64,000 nucleotides of DNA from Mucilaginibacter agri (GCF_009928685.1 NZ_WWEO01000044.1:496001-560000); one strand, 5' to 3'; numbered from the stretch's first letter, positions 34,903 to 44,112 are shown. The notes: a model not told the origin generated them from the sequence alone. Numbers and translations are program-made.

Positions 34903-35280
34903 TGACCAACTTGTCACTAATATAATTGCTTAACAGCGCTAGTATATTTTTTTTAATTTTTCGCTGGCGACATTTTGCCAGCGAAAAATGACTTAAAAGT
35001 AGTGAAAAGTGGTGCATGGCTTCATTTTCGAAACCCGCAAAAATCGCAACACTTTCATTATAAAAGCATTGCAAACAAAAATGACTTTTAAGTAGGAACA
35101 CAGTGGTGCATATGGTGCATTGCACCATGCACCACCCGGCGGCTTAAAACCAACCATTTTCTACACATGCTTAACCGCATTAATTATTACTTTTGAACCT
35201 GTCTGAAATAACTTTGCGCCCCCTCTCGAGAAGGGAATCAAACACTTTATTGTTCAGACCCAAAAGAACAAAACAAATAA
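34903..35280. other. 378-bp gap: hairpin, direct repeats and palindrome
   Basis: No gene is visible. The sequence holds a 12-bp hairpin (34957-34988), a diverged pair of about 35-bp direct repeats (34985-35019 and 35077-35115) sharing atgactt, aagtag and gtggtgcat, a compound palindrome gtggtgca...tgcaccac (35103-35135), and a family D-like fragment ccccctctcgag near 35218-35240 just upstream of the UbiD gene. Confidence 0.6.
34957..34988 (+). terminator. hairpin downstream of ABC permease gene
   Basis: The stem tttttcgctggc/gccagcgaaaaa with an 8-nt loop lies 55 bp after the permease stop. A T-rich run precedes it on the plus strand and none follows, so it would best terminate from the minus side; it may be a repeat instead. 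Confidence 0.45.
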
Positions 35281-37104
35281 ATGGGTTACAAAAGCTTACA
35301 AGCCTGCATTACAGATCTGGAAAAACATGGTCACCTCATCCGTATTAAAGAAGAGGTAGACCCGCACCTCGAAATGGCCGCCATTCATCTGCGTGTATAT
35401 GAGCAGCAGGGTCCGGCACTGTTATTCGAGAAAGTGAAGGGTAGCAAGTTTCCGGCTGTATCAAACCTGTTCGGCACGCTCGAGCGTTCCGAATTTATAT
35501 TTCGGGATACCCTGCCTAAGATCAAAACGCTCGTCGGCATAAAAACCGACCCAATGAAGGCGCTTAAAAACCCTTTAAAATATGCCAACGTGGGCTTAAC
35601 AGCTCTCTCTGCCCTGCCCATGAAAGTGAGTAGCAGTCATATCAAGAATTTCGAAAAAACAACAGTAAGCGCCCTGCCGCAAATTGTAAACTGGCCTATG
35701 GATGGCGGCCCCTTTGTAACCATGCCCCAGGTTTATACCGAAGATGCAGACAAGCCCGGCATCATGAACGCCAACTTGGGGATGTATCGCATACAATTGG
35801 GTGGTAACGATTATGTTCAGGATAGGGAAATCGGCCTGCACTATCAATTGCACCGTGGTATTGGCGTACACCAAACTAAGGCCAACGCAAAAGGCCAGCC
35901 ACTAAAGGTTAGCATCTTCGTTGGCGGGCCACCTTCGCACCCAGTTGCGGCGGTAATGCCCTTGCCCGAAGGCTTATCTGAGATGACCTTCGCTGGTGCT
36001 TTAGGCAATCGCCGTTTCCGTTATTTTTATGATCCCGAAGGTTTTTGTATGTCTGCCGATGCCGATTTTGTAATCACCGGCACGGTTATGCCTCACGAAA
36101 ACAAACCCGAAGGTCCTTTCGGCGATCACTTAGGTTATTACAGCCTTACGCACCCGTTCCCGTTGATGAAGGTGCATAACGTTTATCACAAAAAGGACGC
36201 AATTTGGTCGTTCACCGTGGTGGGCCGGCCGCCTCAGGAAGACACCAGCTTCGGCGCGCTGATTCATGAGATCACCGGCTCTGCCCTTCCTAAAGAAATA
36301 CCTGGTCTGCACGCCGTAAACGCCGTTGATGCTGCTGGTGTACACCCCTTATTATTTGCCACGGGAAGCGAGCGCTATACTCCTTACATTAAAGAACGCA
36401 AGCCTCAGGAAATCCTAACCATTGCTAATCATATACTGGGTAAAAACCAACTTAGCCTTGCCAAATATCTTTTTATTGCAGCTCAGGAGGATGATCCGAA
36501 ATTGAACGTAAATGACATTTACGGATTCCTGAAACACTGCCTCGAACGCATCGACCTAACCCGCGACCTGCACTTCTACACCAAAACTACTATCGATACC
36601 CTCGATTATAGTGGAAGCGGCCTAAACAGCGGCAGCAAGGTTGCGCTAACCGTGGCCGGCGATGTAAAACGCGAGTTAATAGCTGACCTGCCATCGGGCT
36701 TTACACTGCCTGAAATGTTTACGGACTATAAATTGGCTATGCCAGGAGTACTAGCTATTAAGGCCCCAAAATATCAGTTGGAATTGGAAACCGAAAAGCA
36801 AATTGCCCTGCTAAACGATCACGTTAAAACCATTAACCTTAACGGCTTGCCTTTAATGGTGTTATGTGACGATGCCCAGTTTACCGCGGCCAACATCAAC
36901 AACCTGGTTTGGGTTACGTTTACACGAAGTAACCCATCGCACGATATCTTCGGCATTAACAGCTTCATCGAACATAAGCACTGGGGTTGTACCGGTCCGC
37001 TGATTATTGATGCGAGGATGAAACCTCACCACGCTCCCGAGTTGATAAAAGACCCCGAGGTTGAGAAGCGTGTTGACGAGTTAGTAAAAAAAGGAATAAT
37101 TTAA
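35281..37104 (+). CDS. UbiD family decarboxylase
   Basis: A 607-residue UbiD-type enzyme that should use prenylated FMN made by a UbiX-type enzyme. It contains the family's GGP(P/F) and catalytic glutamate region (FVGGPPSHPVAAVMPLPEG, ENKPEGPFGDHLGYY). Members decarboxylate aromatic or alpha,beta-unsaturated acids, including a step in quinone synthesis. The protein is about 110 residues longer than E. coli UbiD, as usual in Bacteroidota. UbiX is not in the window, so the substrate is open. A second gene, dapA, follows after 107 bp. Confidence 0.88.
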   Translation: MGYKSLQACITDLEKHGHLIRIKEEVDPHLEMAAIHLRVYEQQGPALLFEKVKGSKFPAVSNLFGTLERSEFIFRDTLPKIKTLVGIKTDPMKALKNPLKYANVGLTALSALPMKVSSSHIKNFEKTTVSALPQIVNWPMDGGPFVTMPQVYTEDADKPGIMNANLGMYRIQLGGNDYVQDREIGLHYQLHRGIGVHQTKANAKGQPLKVSIFVGGPPSHPVAAVMPLPEGLSEMTFAGALGNRRFRYFYDPEGFCMSADADFVITGTVMPHENKPEGPFGDHLGYYSLTHPFPLMKVHNVYHKKDAIWSFTVVGRPPQEDTSFGALIHEITGSALPKEIPGLHAVNAVDAAGVHPLLFATGSERYTPYIKERKPQEILTIANHILGKNQLSLAKYLFIAAQEDDPKLNVNDIYGFLKHCLERIDLTRDLHFYTKTTIDTLDYSGSGLNSGSKVALTVAGDVKRELIADLPSGFTLPEMFTDYKLAMPGVLAIKAPKYQLELETEKQIALLNDHVKTINLNGLPLMVLCDDAQFTAANINNLVWVTFTRSNPSHDIFGINSFIEHKHWGCTGPLIIDARMKPHHAPELIKDPEVEKRVDELVKKGII

Positions 37105-37211
37105 GCCATTGGTAATCTATTGGCGCACACCAATGAACCTTGAACAAATGCGTCAATCAACTCTTCAAGAAATCAACTTAATCCTTAACTTAGCGGACTT
37201 TTTTATTTAAA

Positions 37212-38093
37212 ATGAACAAATTTTACGGTACTGGGGTAGCCATGGTAACCCCATTTGACAACGGCGGTCAGGTTGATTATGACGCGCTAAGAAAACTGAT
37301 CGACTACCTGATTGAGGGTGGCATCGATTATTTAGTTTCATTAGGTACAACCGGCGAAAGCGCCACTTTAAATAAGGAAGAGAAGAAGAAGGTTTGGGCA
37401 TTTACTGCGGAAGTGAATAACGGCCGCGTGCCATTGGTTGCCGGCATTGGCGGCAACAATACTGCTGAAGTTGTTGAAGAAATTAAAGGTTTCGACACTA
37501 CAGGTTATGATGCAATTTTATCGGCCAGCCCCAACTACAATAAACCAACCCAACAAGGTATTTATCTGCACTACAAAGCGATTGCTGAAGCATCGCCCCT
37601 GCCAATTATTTTATATAACGTACCAAGCCGTACAGGCAGCAACGTAAGCGCCGAAACTACTGTAAAACTGGCTACAGACTTTAACAACATCATCGCTATT
37701 AAAGAAGCGTCGGGCAATTTTGATCAGATGAACCAGATTATGCGCGATAAGCCCGAAGCGTTTATGATGATCTCTGGCGATGATCCGATCTCGTTCCCGA
37801 TGATTGCGATGGGTGCGGTTGGTGTAATTTCTGTGGTTGGTAATGCATTGCCAAAACAGTTTTCGACCATGATTGATCTTTGCCTCGAAGGAAAGTTCAA
37901 AGAAGCGCAACATGGACATTATGATGTGATAGACTTCACCCGCCTGATGTTTGTTGAAGGCAGCCCTGCGGGCGTTAAAACCGCTCTGAAAGAGATCGGT
38001 GTTTGTGGTGATACTGTACGCTTACCACTGGTACAGGTAAGCGATGTTGTTAAGGACAAGATTATTGCGGAGACTAAAAGGATTATAGGGTAA
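37212..38093 (+). CDS. dapA: 4-hydroxy-tetrahydrodipicolinate synthase
   Basis: Condenses pyruvate with aspartate semialdehyde in the lysine/diaminopimelate pathway. At 293 residues it has the full motif set: SLGTTGES, the catalytic tyrosine Y135 in ILYNVPSRTG, and the Schiff-base lysine K164 in AIKEASGNF. The pyruvate-binding GTTGE loop is intact. A TIM-barrel of normal length. It ends with a family B repeat, a family A fragment and a very strong terminator. Confidence 0.96.
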   Translation: MNKFYGTGVAMVTPFDNGGQVDYDALRKLIDYLIEGGIDYLVSLGTTGESATLNKEEKKKVWAFTAEVNNGRVPLVAGIGGNNTAEVVEEIKGFDTTGYDAILSASPNYNKPTQQGIYLHYKAIAEASPLPIILYNVPSRTGSNVSAETTVKLATDFNNIIAIKEASGNFDQMNQIMRDKPEAFMMISGDDPISFPMIAMGAVGVISVVGNALPKQFSTMIDLCLEGKFKEAQHGHYDVIDFTRLMFVEGSPAGVKTALKEIGVCGDTVRLPLVQVSDVVKDKIIAETKRIIG

Positions 38094-38166
38094 AGAGAGT
38101 CAAGAATCGAGAATCAGGAATCAAGATTTTTAAAAACTGTCTTTGCGAGGAACGAAGCAAGGACAG
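38094..38166. repeat. family B half followed by a family A fragment
   Basis: The first part (38094-38128) is agagagtcaagaatcgag type. The second (38137-38166) is a small hairpin ctgtctttgc/gcaaggacag around gaggaacgaa, matching the end of family A elements. They sit in tandem just after the dapA stop, echoing the nested pair at 10217-10425. Confidence 0.5.
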
Positions 38167-38174
38167 TAAGAAAT

Positions 38175-38219
38175 ATAAAGTAAAAGGCCCAAAGATTATC
38201 TTTGGGCCTTTTACTTTAT
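38175..38219. terminator. bidirectional intrinsic terminator
   Basis: A perfect 20-bp stem (ataaagtaaaaggcccaaag and its complement) with a 5-nt loop between the convergent dapA and CsbD genes; A-rich and T-rich flanks lie on both sides of the GC core. Confidence 0.95.
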
Positions 38220-38235
38220 CAGTGAATCTGAATTA

Positions 38236-38421
38236 TTATAAGCTATTGATCCACTTCACCAAATCATCGCGGGTTTTGCCGGTTTTTTGTTGAAGCTTGC
38301 CTAATAGTTCATCGTCTTTACCTTCTTCGTGTACTAAATCGTCGTCGGTTAAATCACCGTAAGCTTGCTTTATCTTGCCTTTCAGCTCGTTCCAGCCGCC
38401 TTTTAATTCTAACTTGTCCAT
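38236..38421 (-). CDS. CsbD family stress protein
   Basis: A 61-residue CsbD-like protein (WNELKGKIKQAYGDLTDDDL, EGKDDELLGKLQQKTGKTRDDL). Members are small, acidic and often induced by general or osmotic stress, with no enzyme activity known. It lies 56 bp downstream of the acs start-side neighbour on the same strand, with acs upstream; its own promoter is not evident. The convergent side carries a strong terminator. Confidence 0.92.
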   Translation of the reverse strand: MDKLELKGGWNELKGKIKQAYGDLTDDDLVHEEGKDDELLGKLQQKTGKTRDDLVKWINSL

Positions 38422-38477
38422 GTTGTTCTTATTTAGATATATTAGTTTAACACAGCTAAATAAAATTAGTTTAGAAA

Positions 38478-40388
38478 TTACAAAGCACCTGCCTTAATTT
38501 CCTCAACCACAGCCGGATCTAATAATGTACTTGTATCGCCTAAATTAGAAGTATCGCCTTCGGCAATCTTCCTCAAAATGCGGCGCATAATTTTGCCCGA
38601 ACGTGTTTTAGGTAATCCGCTTACAAATTGAATTTTATCAGGTTTGGCGATAGGGCCAATTATACGCTGCACAGTCATGATGATGTCCTTGCGATTCAAT
38701 TCGGCATCGCCGTGGTGGCCTGGGCTTACCACAAAGGCATACACACCCTGGCCTTTAATATCGTGTGGATAACCTACCACTGCTGATTCTACAACACTGC
38801 TGTGCATGTTAATGGCATTCTCAACCTCGGCGGTACCAATGCGGTGACCGGATACGTTCAGCACATCGTCCACACGGCCTGTTATACGGTAGTAGCCATC
38901 TTCATCTCGAAGACAACCGTCGCCGGTAAAATACATGTTCTCGTAAGTAGCAAAATAAGTCTGGCGGCAACGTTCATGGTCACCATAGGTGGTGCGTAAT
39001 ATACCCGGCCAAGGGAATTTAATACAAAGGTTCCCACTCACGCCGTTTCCTTCAATCTCGTTACCATTTTCATCAACCAAAACCGGCTGAATACCAGGCA
39101 AAGGTAAAGTGGCATAGCCGGGCTTGGTTGGCGTAACACCGGCAATTGGTGTTATCATATGCCCGCCATTTTCGGTTTGCCACCAGGTATCTACTATAGG
39201 GGCTTTGTTATGGCCAATATTGTCGTCAAACCAGTGCCATGCTTCTTCGTTTATCGGTTCGCCTACTGAGCCTAATACTTTTAGCGAGCTAAGGTCTTTA
39301 TCTTTCAAAGGATCTAAGCCAAAACTCATTAACGAACGGATAGCAGTTGGTGCGGTGTACAGAATATTTACTTTATACTTCTGCACAATGTCCCAAAAAC
39401 GACCAGCGTCCGGGTAGGTTGGTATCCCCTCAAACATTACCGAGGTAGCCCCTTGTGAAAGCGGCCCGTATACAATATAAGAGTGACCGGTTATCCAGCC
39501 GATATCTGCTGTACAGAAATAGACTTCGCCCGGGGTGTACTGGAAAGTGTTGGCAAATGTGTAGCCTGCATAAACCATGTAGCCACCGCAGGTATGCACC
39601 ACCCCTTTCGGCTTACCGGTTGAACCTGATGTATAAAGGATAAAAAGCATATCCTCGGCATCCATTTCTTCTACCGGGCATTCGGGATTGCCCTGGGTTT
39701 CTACTTTTTTAATCTCGTCTTCCCACCAAACGTCGCGGCCTTTAATCATAGAAACAGGCGTGCGGCTGCGGGTAAGTACAATTACACGTTTAACAGAAGG
39801 GCATTGTACTAATGCATCGTCGATAACAGATTTCAGCGGCAGGTCTTTAGTACCGCGGAAACCGCCATCGGCTGTAATTACCACATTACACTCCGCGTCT
39901 TTAATTCTATCGGCAATTGATTGTGCCGAAAATCCCCCGAACACTACCGAGTGGATAGCACCTAAACGGGCGCAGGCCAAAACGGCAATAGCCAGCTCGG
40001 GCAGCATTGGCATATAGATACAAATACGGTCGCCTTTTTTTACGCCATTGTTTTTGAGCACATTGGCAAACTGGCAAACTTTGTCATGCAGTTGTTTATA
40101 AGTTAATACACGGTGATCTTCGGTAGGATCGTTTGGCTCCCAAATAATGGCTGGTTTATCACCCAGGGTTTCTAAATGGCGATCAAGGCAATTTTCTGTT
40201 ATGTTTAATTTAGCCCCTTCAAACCATTTAACTTTGGGTTCTTTAAAGTTCCAGTTTAAAACATTATCCCACTTTTTTCTCCATTGAAAATTTTCGGCAA
40301 TGCCGGCCCAAAATGCTTCGGGTTGCTCTACACTGTATCTGTAAGTTTCTTTGTATTCTTCGAAAGATTTGATCTTCATGTTGCTCAT
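38478..40388 (-). CDS. acs: acetyl-CoA synthetase
   Basis: AMP-forming acetate-CoA ligase of 636 residues that activates acetate for central metabolism. Typical motifs: LFILYTSGSTGKPKGVVHT, TWWQTENGG, and the C-terminal lysine region PKTRSGKIMRR, where acetylation controls many homologues. The N-terminal segment KWFEGAKLNITENCLDRH is characteristic of Acs rather than of medium-chain ligases. It is followed after 56 bp by CsbD and faces away from rpmB. Confidence 0.96.
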   Translation of the reverse strand: MSNMKIKSFEEYKETYRYSVEQPEAFWAGIAENFQWRKKWDNVLNWNFKEPKVKWFEGAKLNITENCLDRHLETLGDKPAIIWEPNDPTEDHRVLTYKQLHDKVCQFANVLKNNGVKKGDRICIYMPMLPELAIAVLACARLGAIHSVVFGGFSAQSIADRIKDAECNVVITADGGFRGTKDLPLKSVIDDALVQCPSVKRVIVLTRSRTPVSMIKGRDVWWEDEIKKVETQGNPECPVEEMDAEDMLFILYTSGSTGKPKGVVHTCGGYMVYAGYTFANTFQYTPGEVYFCTADIGWITGHSYIVYGPLSQGATSVMFEGIPTYPDAGRFWDIVQKYKVNILYTAPTAIRSLMSFGLDPLKDKDLSSLKVLGSVGEPINEEAWHWFDDNIGHNKAPIVDTWWQTENGGHMITPIAGVTPTKPGYATLPLPGIQPVLVDENGNEIEGNGVSGNLCIKFPWPGILRTTYGDHERCRQTYFATYENMYFTGDGCLRDEDGYYRITGRVDDVLNVSGHRIGTAEVENAINMHSSVVESAVVGYPHDIKGQGVYAFVVSPGHHGDAELNRKDIIMTVQRIIGPIAKPDKIQFVSGLPKTRSGKIMRRILRKIAEGDTSNLGDTSTLLDPAVVEEIKAGAL

Positions 40389-40690
40389 GATAGTATATAA
40401 TGGTGGCGTAAATTAGTAAAATTTGCTTCAACAGGCATTAATAAAACAGTAACTTTTAGGATAAATAATTACTCAAAATGTTGTCGAGGCTCTTTTAAAG
40501 GTTAATAATTATAGCGTTTAACACATAGAGTGTAGCAAGCCCGCAAAACCCTTATAGTCAATTATTGAGGAGTTATTCACATGTTAATATCTTTTTGAAT
40601 TATTTTCCAAACACTGTTGATTATTAAAGATAAAAAACCGATATTTGCAAACTCTTTTGAGAAAAAGCGTAATCATTTAACAGAATTGTC
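40389..40690. other. 302-bp gap between divergent acs and rpmB
   Basis: AT-rich sequence with no ORF of interest. It must hold the promoters of acs and the ribosomal operon. A ttattcaca at 40573-40581 is one base off a DnaA box but is a single copy and not evidence of an origin. I see no clear TTTG/TAnnTTTG pair. Confidence 0.5.
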
Positions 40691-40924
40691 ATGTCAAGAA
40701 TTTGTGATTTAACAGGAAAAAGCCCGATGAGCGGCCATAACGTTTCTAATTCAAACGTTAAGACCAAGCGTAAGTTTTATCCTAATTTAAAGATCAAGAA
40801 GTTTTATATCCCTGAAGAAGATAAATGGATCACTTTAAAAGTATCTACTTCTGCTGTAAAAACTATCAGCAAGAACGGTATAACTGCTTGTATCAATAAA
40901 TTTGTAAAAAAAGGATATATTTAG
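40691..40924 (+). CDS. rpmB: 50S ribosomal protein L28
   Basis: A 77-residue bL28 protein with the expected start SRICDLTGKSPMSGHNVSNSN and KTKRKFYPNLK. First gene of the ribosomal cluster with rpmG and DUF4295, followed by ftsY, rimO and bshC. The spacer to rpmG (88 bp) contains an intergenic inverted repeat. Confidence 0.97.
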   Translation: MSRICDLTGKSPMSGHNVSNSNVKTKRKFYPNLKIKKFYIPEEDKWITLKVSTSAVKTISKNGITACINKFVKKGYI

Positions 40925-41012
40925 TAGATCGTTGGTGAATGATTAGGTAATTGGGTTATTAAGTTTTAACTCGATAACCCGGTAACTCGCTAACTCAATA
41001 ATTTAAAAGAAA
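40925..41012. repeat. family C repeat between rpmB and rpmG
   Basis: Contains the inverted pair gggttat/ataaccc around taagttttaactcg, followed by ctcgctaactcaataat. Related sequence recurs in the next spacer (41196-41292) and after lpdA (57008-57050). It keeps the two ribosomal genes apart and may modulate their expression as an mRNA hairpin. Confidence 0.45.
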
Positions 41013-41195
41013 ATGGCTAAAAAAGGCAACAGAGTTCAGGTAATATTAGAGTGCACCGAGCATAAAGAGAGCGGTATGCCAGGTATGTCACGTTACATTA
41101 CCACTAAGAACAAGAAAAATACAACCGAAAGATTGGAGTTAAAAAAGTTTAACCCAGTTTTACGTAAAGTAACCGTTCATAAAGAAATTAAGTAA
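41013..41195 (+). CDS. rpmG: 50S ribosomal protein L33
   Basis: A 60-residue bL33 protein (AKKGNRVQVILECTEHK, MSRYITTKNKKNT, LELKKFNPVLRKVTVHKEIK). It lacks the CxxC pairs of zinc-binding L33, as is common in non-zinc variants, leaving one cysteine. The gene is between rpmB and DUF4295, with repeats on both sides. Confidence 0.97.
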   Translation: MAKKGNRVQVILECTEHKESGMPGMSRYITTKNKKNTTERLELKKFNPVLRKVTVHKEIK

Positions 41196-41292
41196 TATTG
41201 GTTATTTAGCTATTAAGTTATTAGGTGTATTAAGTTTTTTAGAAACTGATAACTCAATAACTAAGTAACTCAATAACTACAAACTAAAAAAG
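41196..41292. repeat. family C repeat between rpmG and DUF4295
   Basis: Contains ctattaagttattaggt and aactcaataactaagtaactc, arms that can pair partly (ttattaagtta type with taacttaataa type). The same motifs flank rpmG upstream. Two adjacent spacers carrying the same kind of element is unusual. Confidence 0.45.
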
Positions 41293-41454
41293 ATGGCAAA
41301 GAAAGTAGTTGCAACCCTAAAAACTGGTAAAGGTAAAGAGTACTCTAAAGTAATTACCATGGTGAAATCACCTAAAACCGGTGCTTACTCATTCAAAGAA
41401 TTAATTGTACATAACGATCACGTTAAAGATGCAATTAACGAAGCTAAAGCTTAA
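41293..41454 (+). CDS. DUF4295 ribosomal-associated protein (bL38-type)
   Basis: A 53-residue basic protein starting MAKKVVATLKTGKGKEY. It belongs to DUF4295, found with rpmB-rpmG across Bacteroidota. I recall that a Bacteroidota ribosome structure assigned this protein as an additional large-subunit protein, bL38, but I am not certain of that. Its place between two ribosomal genes and ftsY supports a ribosomal role. An imperfect hairpin with a T-run follows near 41457-41513. Confidence 0.85.
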   Translation: MAKKVVATLKTGKGKEYSKVITMVKSPKTGAYSFKELIVHNDHVKDAINEAKA

Positions 41455-41650
41455 TTAAGCCCTTAGTAAAAGCATAAAAGCCGTCTTGCAGTTTTGCCAG
41501 AGGGCTTTTTTTGTAAACACATAATCTGTTTGGCTCTATCCAAGCCAGTCAGATTCGCAGTTTTTTTGACAATGGTGTTGTTATTGAGGTGTAAGGGTAC
41601 ACTTAATAATTCGCACCTTTGCAAATCATTACATCCGCACAAAAACAAGT

Positions 41651-42616
41651 ATGGGATTATTTGATTTTTTTAAGAAAAAAGAAAGTACACCACAAGAGCA
41701 GCAGGCGCTTGATACTGGTCTGGAAAAAACTAAAGACAATTTCCTTTCCAAAATATCCAAAGCCATTGCCGGTAAATCAACCGTTGATGATGATGTGCTG
41801 GATGAGCTGGAAGAAATACTGGTTACCAGCGATGTTGGTGTTAGTACTACCCTAAAAATTATTGAGCGCATACAGGAGCGTGTTGCCCGCGATAAATATG
41901 TAAGCACTTCTGAACTCAATGGCTTATTGCGCGATGAGATTCAGCAACTGCTAGCCGAAAATAACAGCAACGATTTTAACAGTTTCGAGTACGGCGACCA
42001 CAAGCCATACGTAATTATGGTTGTGGGTGTTAATGGTGTTGGCAAAACAACAACCATTGGCAAGTTGGCTCATCAGTTAAAGCAAGCCGGTAATAAAGTA
42101 GTTTTAGGTGCTGCCGACACCTTCCGGGCCGCGGCGGTAGATCAGATTATACTTTGGGGCGAGCGGGTTGGTGTTCGTGTAGTATCACAGGCTATGGGCT
42201 CAGACCCTGCTTCGGTTGCTTACGATACCCTGCGTTCTGCCGTTTCTAACGGCGATGATGTAGCTATTATAGATACTGCAGGCCGTTTGCATAATAAGGT
42301 TGGTTTAATGAATGAACTAACCAAAATTAAAAACGTAATGCAAAAAGTGGTTCCGGGTGCCCCGCACGAAATATTGCTGGTATTGGACGCATCAACCGGA
42401 CAAAACGCTATTGAGCAATGCAAACAATTTACACAGGCAACTGATGTTAATGCATTGGCGTTAACCAAACTTGATGGCACGGCCAAAGGCGGTGTGGTGA
42501 TCGGAATATCAGATCAGTTTAAGATCCCAGTTAAATATATAGGCGTAGGCGAAGGCATGAACGACTTGCAGTTATTTGACCGCAAGGGGTTTGTGGACTC
42601 GTTATTTAAGAAATAA
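41651..42616 (+). CDS. ftsY: signal recognition particle receptor FtsY
   Basis: The SRP receptor GTPase that brings ribosomes translating membrane proteins to the translocon. At 321 residues it has the N-domain helices followed by the G domain with GVNGVGKTTT (about 126-135), DTAGR (about 210) and TKLDGTAKGG near 278. The long acidic A-domain of E. coli is absent, and a short KKKES start replaces it. It sits between the ribosomal cluster and rimO. A family A element follows the stop. Confidence 0.97.
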   Translation: MGLFDFFKKKESTPQEQQALDTGLEKTKDNFLSKISKAIAGKSTVDDDVLDELEEILVTSDVGVSTTLKIIERIQERVARDKYVSTSELNGLLRDEIQQLLAENNSNDFNSFEYGDHKPYVIMVVGVNGVGKTTTIGKLAHQLKQAGNKVVLGAADTFRAAAVDQIILWGERVGVRVVSQAMGSDPASVAYDTLRSAVSNGDDVAIIDTAGRLHNKVGLMNELTKIKNVMQKVVPGAPHEILLVLDASTGQNAIEQCKQFTQATDVNALALTKLDGTAKGGVVIGISDQFKIPVKYIGVGEGMNDLQLFDRKGFVDSLFKK

Positions 42617-42626
42617 TATCCTAATA

Positions 42627-42706
42627 TGTCATTGCGAGTGCCAGCGCGGCAACCTCGTCGCTAATCAAACTACGAGGTTGCTTCGTCGTACCTCCTCGCA
42701 ATGACA
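42627..42706. repeat. REP-like palindrome, family A
   Basis: Begins tgtcattgcgag and ends ctcgcaatgac, a perfect terminal inverted repeat, with a second inner pair (aacctcgtcg/cgaggttg). Lies between co-oriented ftsY and rimO, where it is the only intergenic feature. Confidence 0.8.
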
Positions 42707-42743
42707 CGATATATAAGAAAAAGCGAAAGAGATTAGAAGATAG

Positions 42744-44078
42744 ATGAAGACAAAATCAATAGACAAATCAATTAAACCTGCCAAACCTCGTGTAAACGTG
42801 GTTACTCTTGGCTGCTCTAAAAACACTTACGATTCGGAAATTCTAATGGGCCAACTCAAAGGAAACATGTTCGACGTAGTGCATGAAGCTGAGCGTGTGG
42901 GTAAAAATGATATTGTGGTAATTAATACCTGCGGTTTTATTGACAATGCGAAGCAGGAGTCTATCGATACTATTCTTCAATACAGTGAGCTTAAAGAGCA
43001 GGGTAAGGTGGGTAAGGTAATCGTTACCGGTTGTTTATCCGAGCGTTATAAACCCGAGCTGGAAGCCGAAATTCCAAACATTGATAATTACTTTGGTACC
43101 AATGACCTGCAAAATCTATTGCAATCGATCGGTGCCGACTATAAATACGAGTTACTGGGCGAACGCCTTTTAACTACCCCTTCGCACTTCGCGTATTTTA
43201 AAATTGCAGAAGGTTGTAACCGTCCATGCTCTTTCTGTGCCATCCCGCTAATGCGTGGTAAGCACGTAAGCACGCCGATGGATCAGTTGGTAAAAAATGC
43301 GGAGTCGTTGGCTAAAAATGGCACTAAAGAACTGATTCTGATCGCTCAGGATTTAACCTATTATGGCCTTGATCTTTACGGTAAACGTAATTTAGACGAG
43401 TTGCTTCGCCGCTTGTCTGACGTTAACGGTATCGAATGGATTCGTTTACAATACGCCTACCCTTCCGGTTTCCCGATGGAAATCTTGGACGCTATGAACG
43501 AGCGCGATAACATTTGCAAATACCTGGATATGCCATTGCAGCACATTACAGATAATATGCTGAAATCGATGCGTCGTGGTACCACCAAGCAAAAAACAAT
43601 TGATCTGGTAAATGCTATTCGCGATAAGGTTCCGGGCATAGCCATGCGTACAACGTTGATCACTGGTTATCCTGGCGAAACCCAGCAGGATTTTGAAGAA
43701 ATGGCTCAATGGGTTGAAGACACAAAATTCGACCGCCTGGGTTGTTTTACTTACTCGCACGAAGAAAAAACTGCCGCACATAATCTGGTTGATGATGTTC
43801 CGGAAGAAGTAAAACAGGAACGCGCAGATGCCATTATGGAAATTCAGCAAGGAATTTCTTTCGATAAAAATCAGGAGAAAATTGGCAACACTTACAAAGT
43901 ATTGATCGACAAAATGGAAGGTGGTTATTTTGCCGGCCGTACTGAGTTTGACTCTCCAGAGGTTGATAATGAAGTATTGATCGACGCCACGACACAATAT
44001 GCCACTATTGGTACATTTGTAAACGTGAAGATTGACAATGCGGAGGACTTTGACCTTTATGGACAAATTGTAAAATAA
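42744..44078 (+). CDS. rimO: ribosomal protein S12 methylthiotransferase
   Basis: Radical-SAM enzyme that adds a methylthio group to an aspartate of ribosomal protein S12. The 444-residue protein has an N-terminal UPF0004 domain with conserved cysteines (LGCSKNTYDSEILMG, NTCGF, TGCLSER), the radical-SAM triad C158-x3-C162-x2-C165 (CNRPCSFCAIP), and a C-terminal TRAM domain. It fits RimO rather than MiaB. It lies downstream of ftsY and 47 bp upstream of bshC. Confidence 0.94.
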   Translation: MKTKSIDKSIKPAKPRVNVVTLGCSKNTYDSEILMGQLKGNMFDVVHEAERVGKNDIVVINTCGFIDNAKQESIDTILQYSELKEQGKVGKVIVTGCLSERYKPELEAEIPNIDNYFGTNDLQNLLQSIGADYKYELLGERLLTTPSHFAYFKIAEGCNRPCSFCAIPLMRGKHVSTPMDQLVKNAESLAKNGTKELILIAQDLTYYGLDLYGKRNLDELLRRLSDVNGIEWIRLQYAYPSGFPMEILDAMNERDNICKYLDMPLQHITDNMLKSMRRGTTKQKTIDLVNAIRDKVPGIAMRTTLITGYPGETQQDFEEMAQWVEDTKFDRLGCFTYSHEEKTAAHNLVDDVPEEVKQERADAIMEIQQGISFDKNQEKIGNTYKVLIDKMEGGYFAGRTEFDSPEVDNEVLIDATTQYATIGTFVNVKIDNAEDFDLYGQIVK

Positions 44079-44112
44079 TTGCAAAGTTAGCGTGGCATTT
44101 AGATCAATAATA

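Noticed and set aside
40573..40581. DnaA-box-like ttattcaca
   Set aside because: One mismatch to consensus, a single copy, no neighbouring dnaA, dnaN or AT-rich unwinding array; not evidence for an origin.
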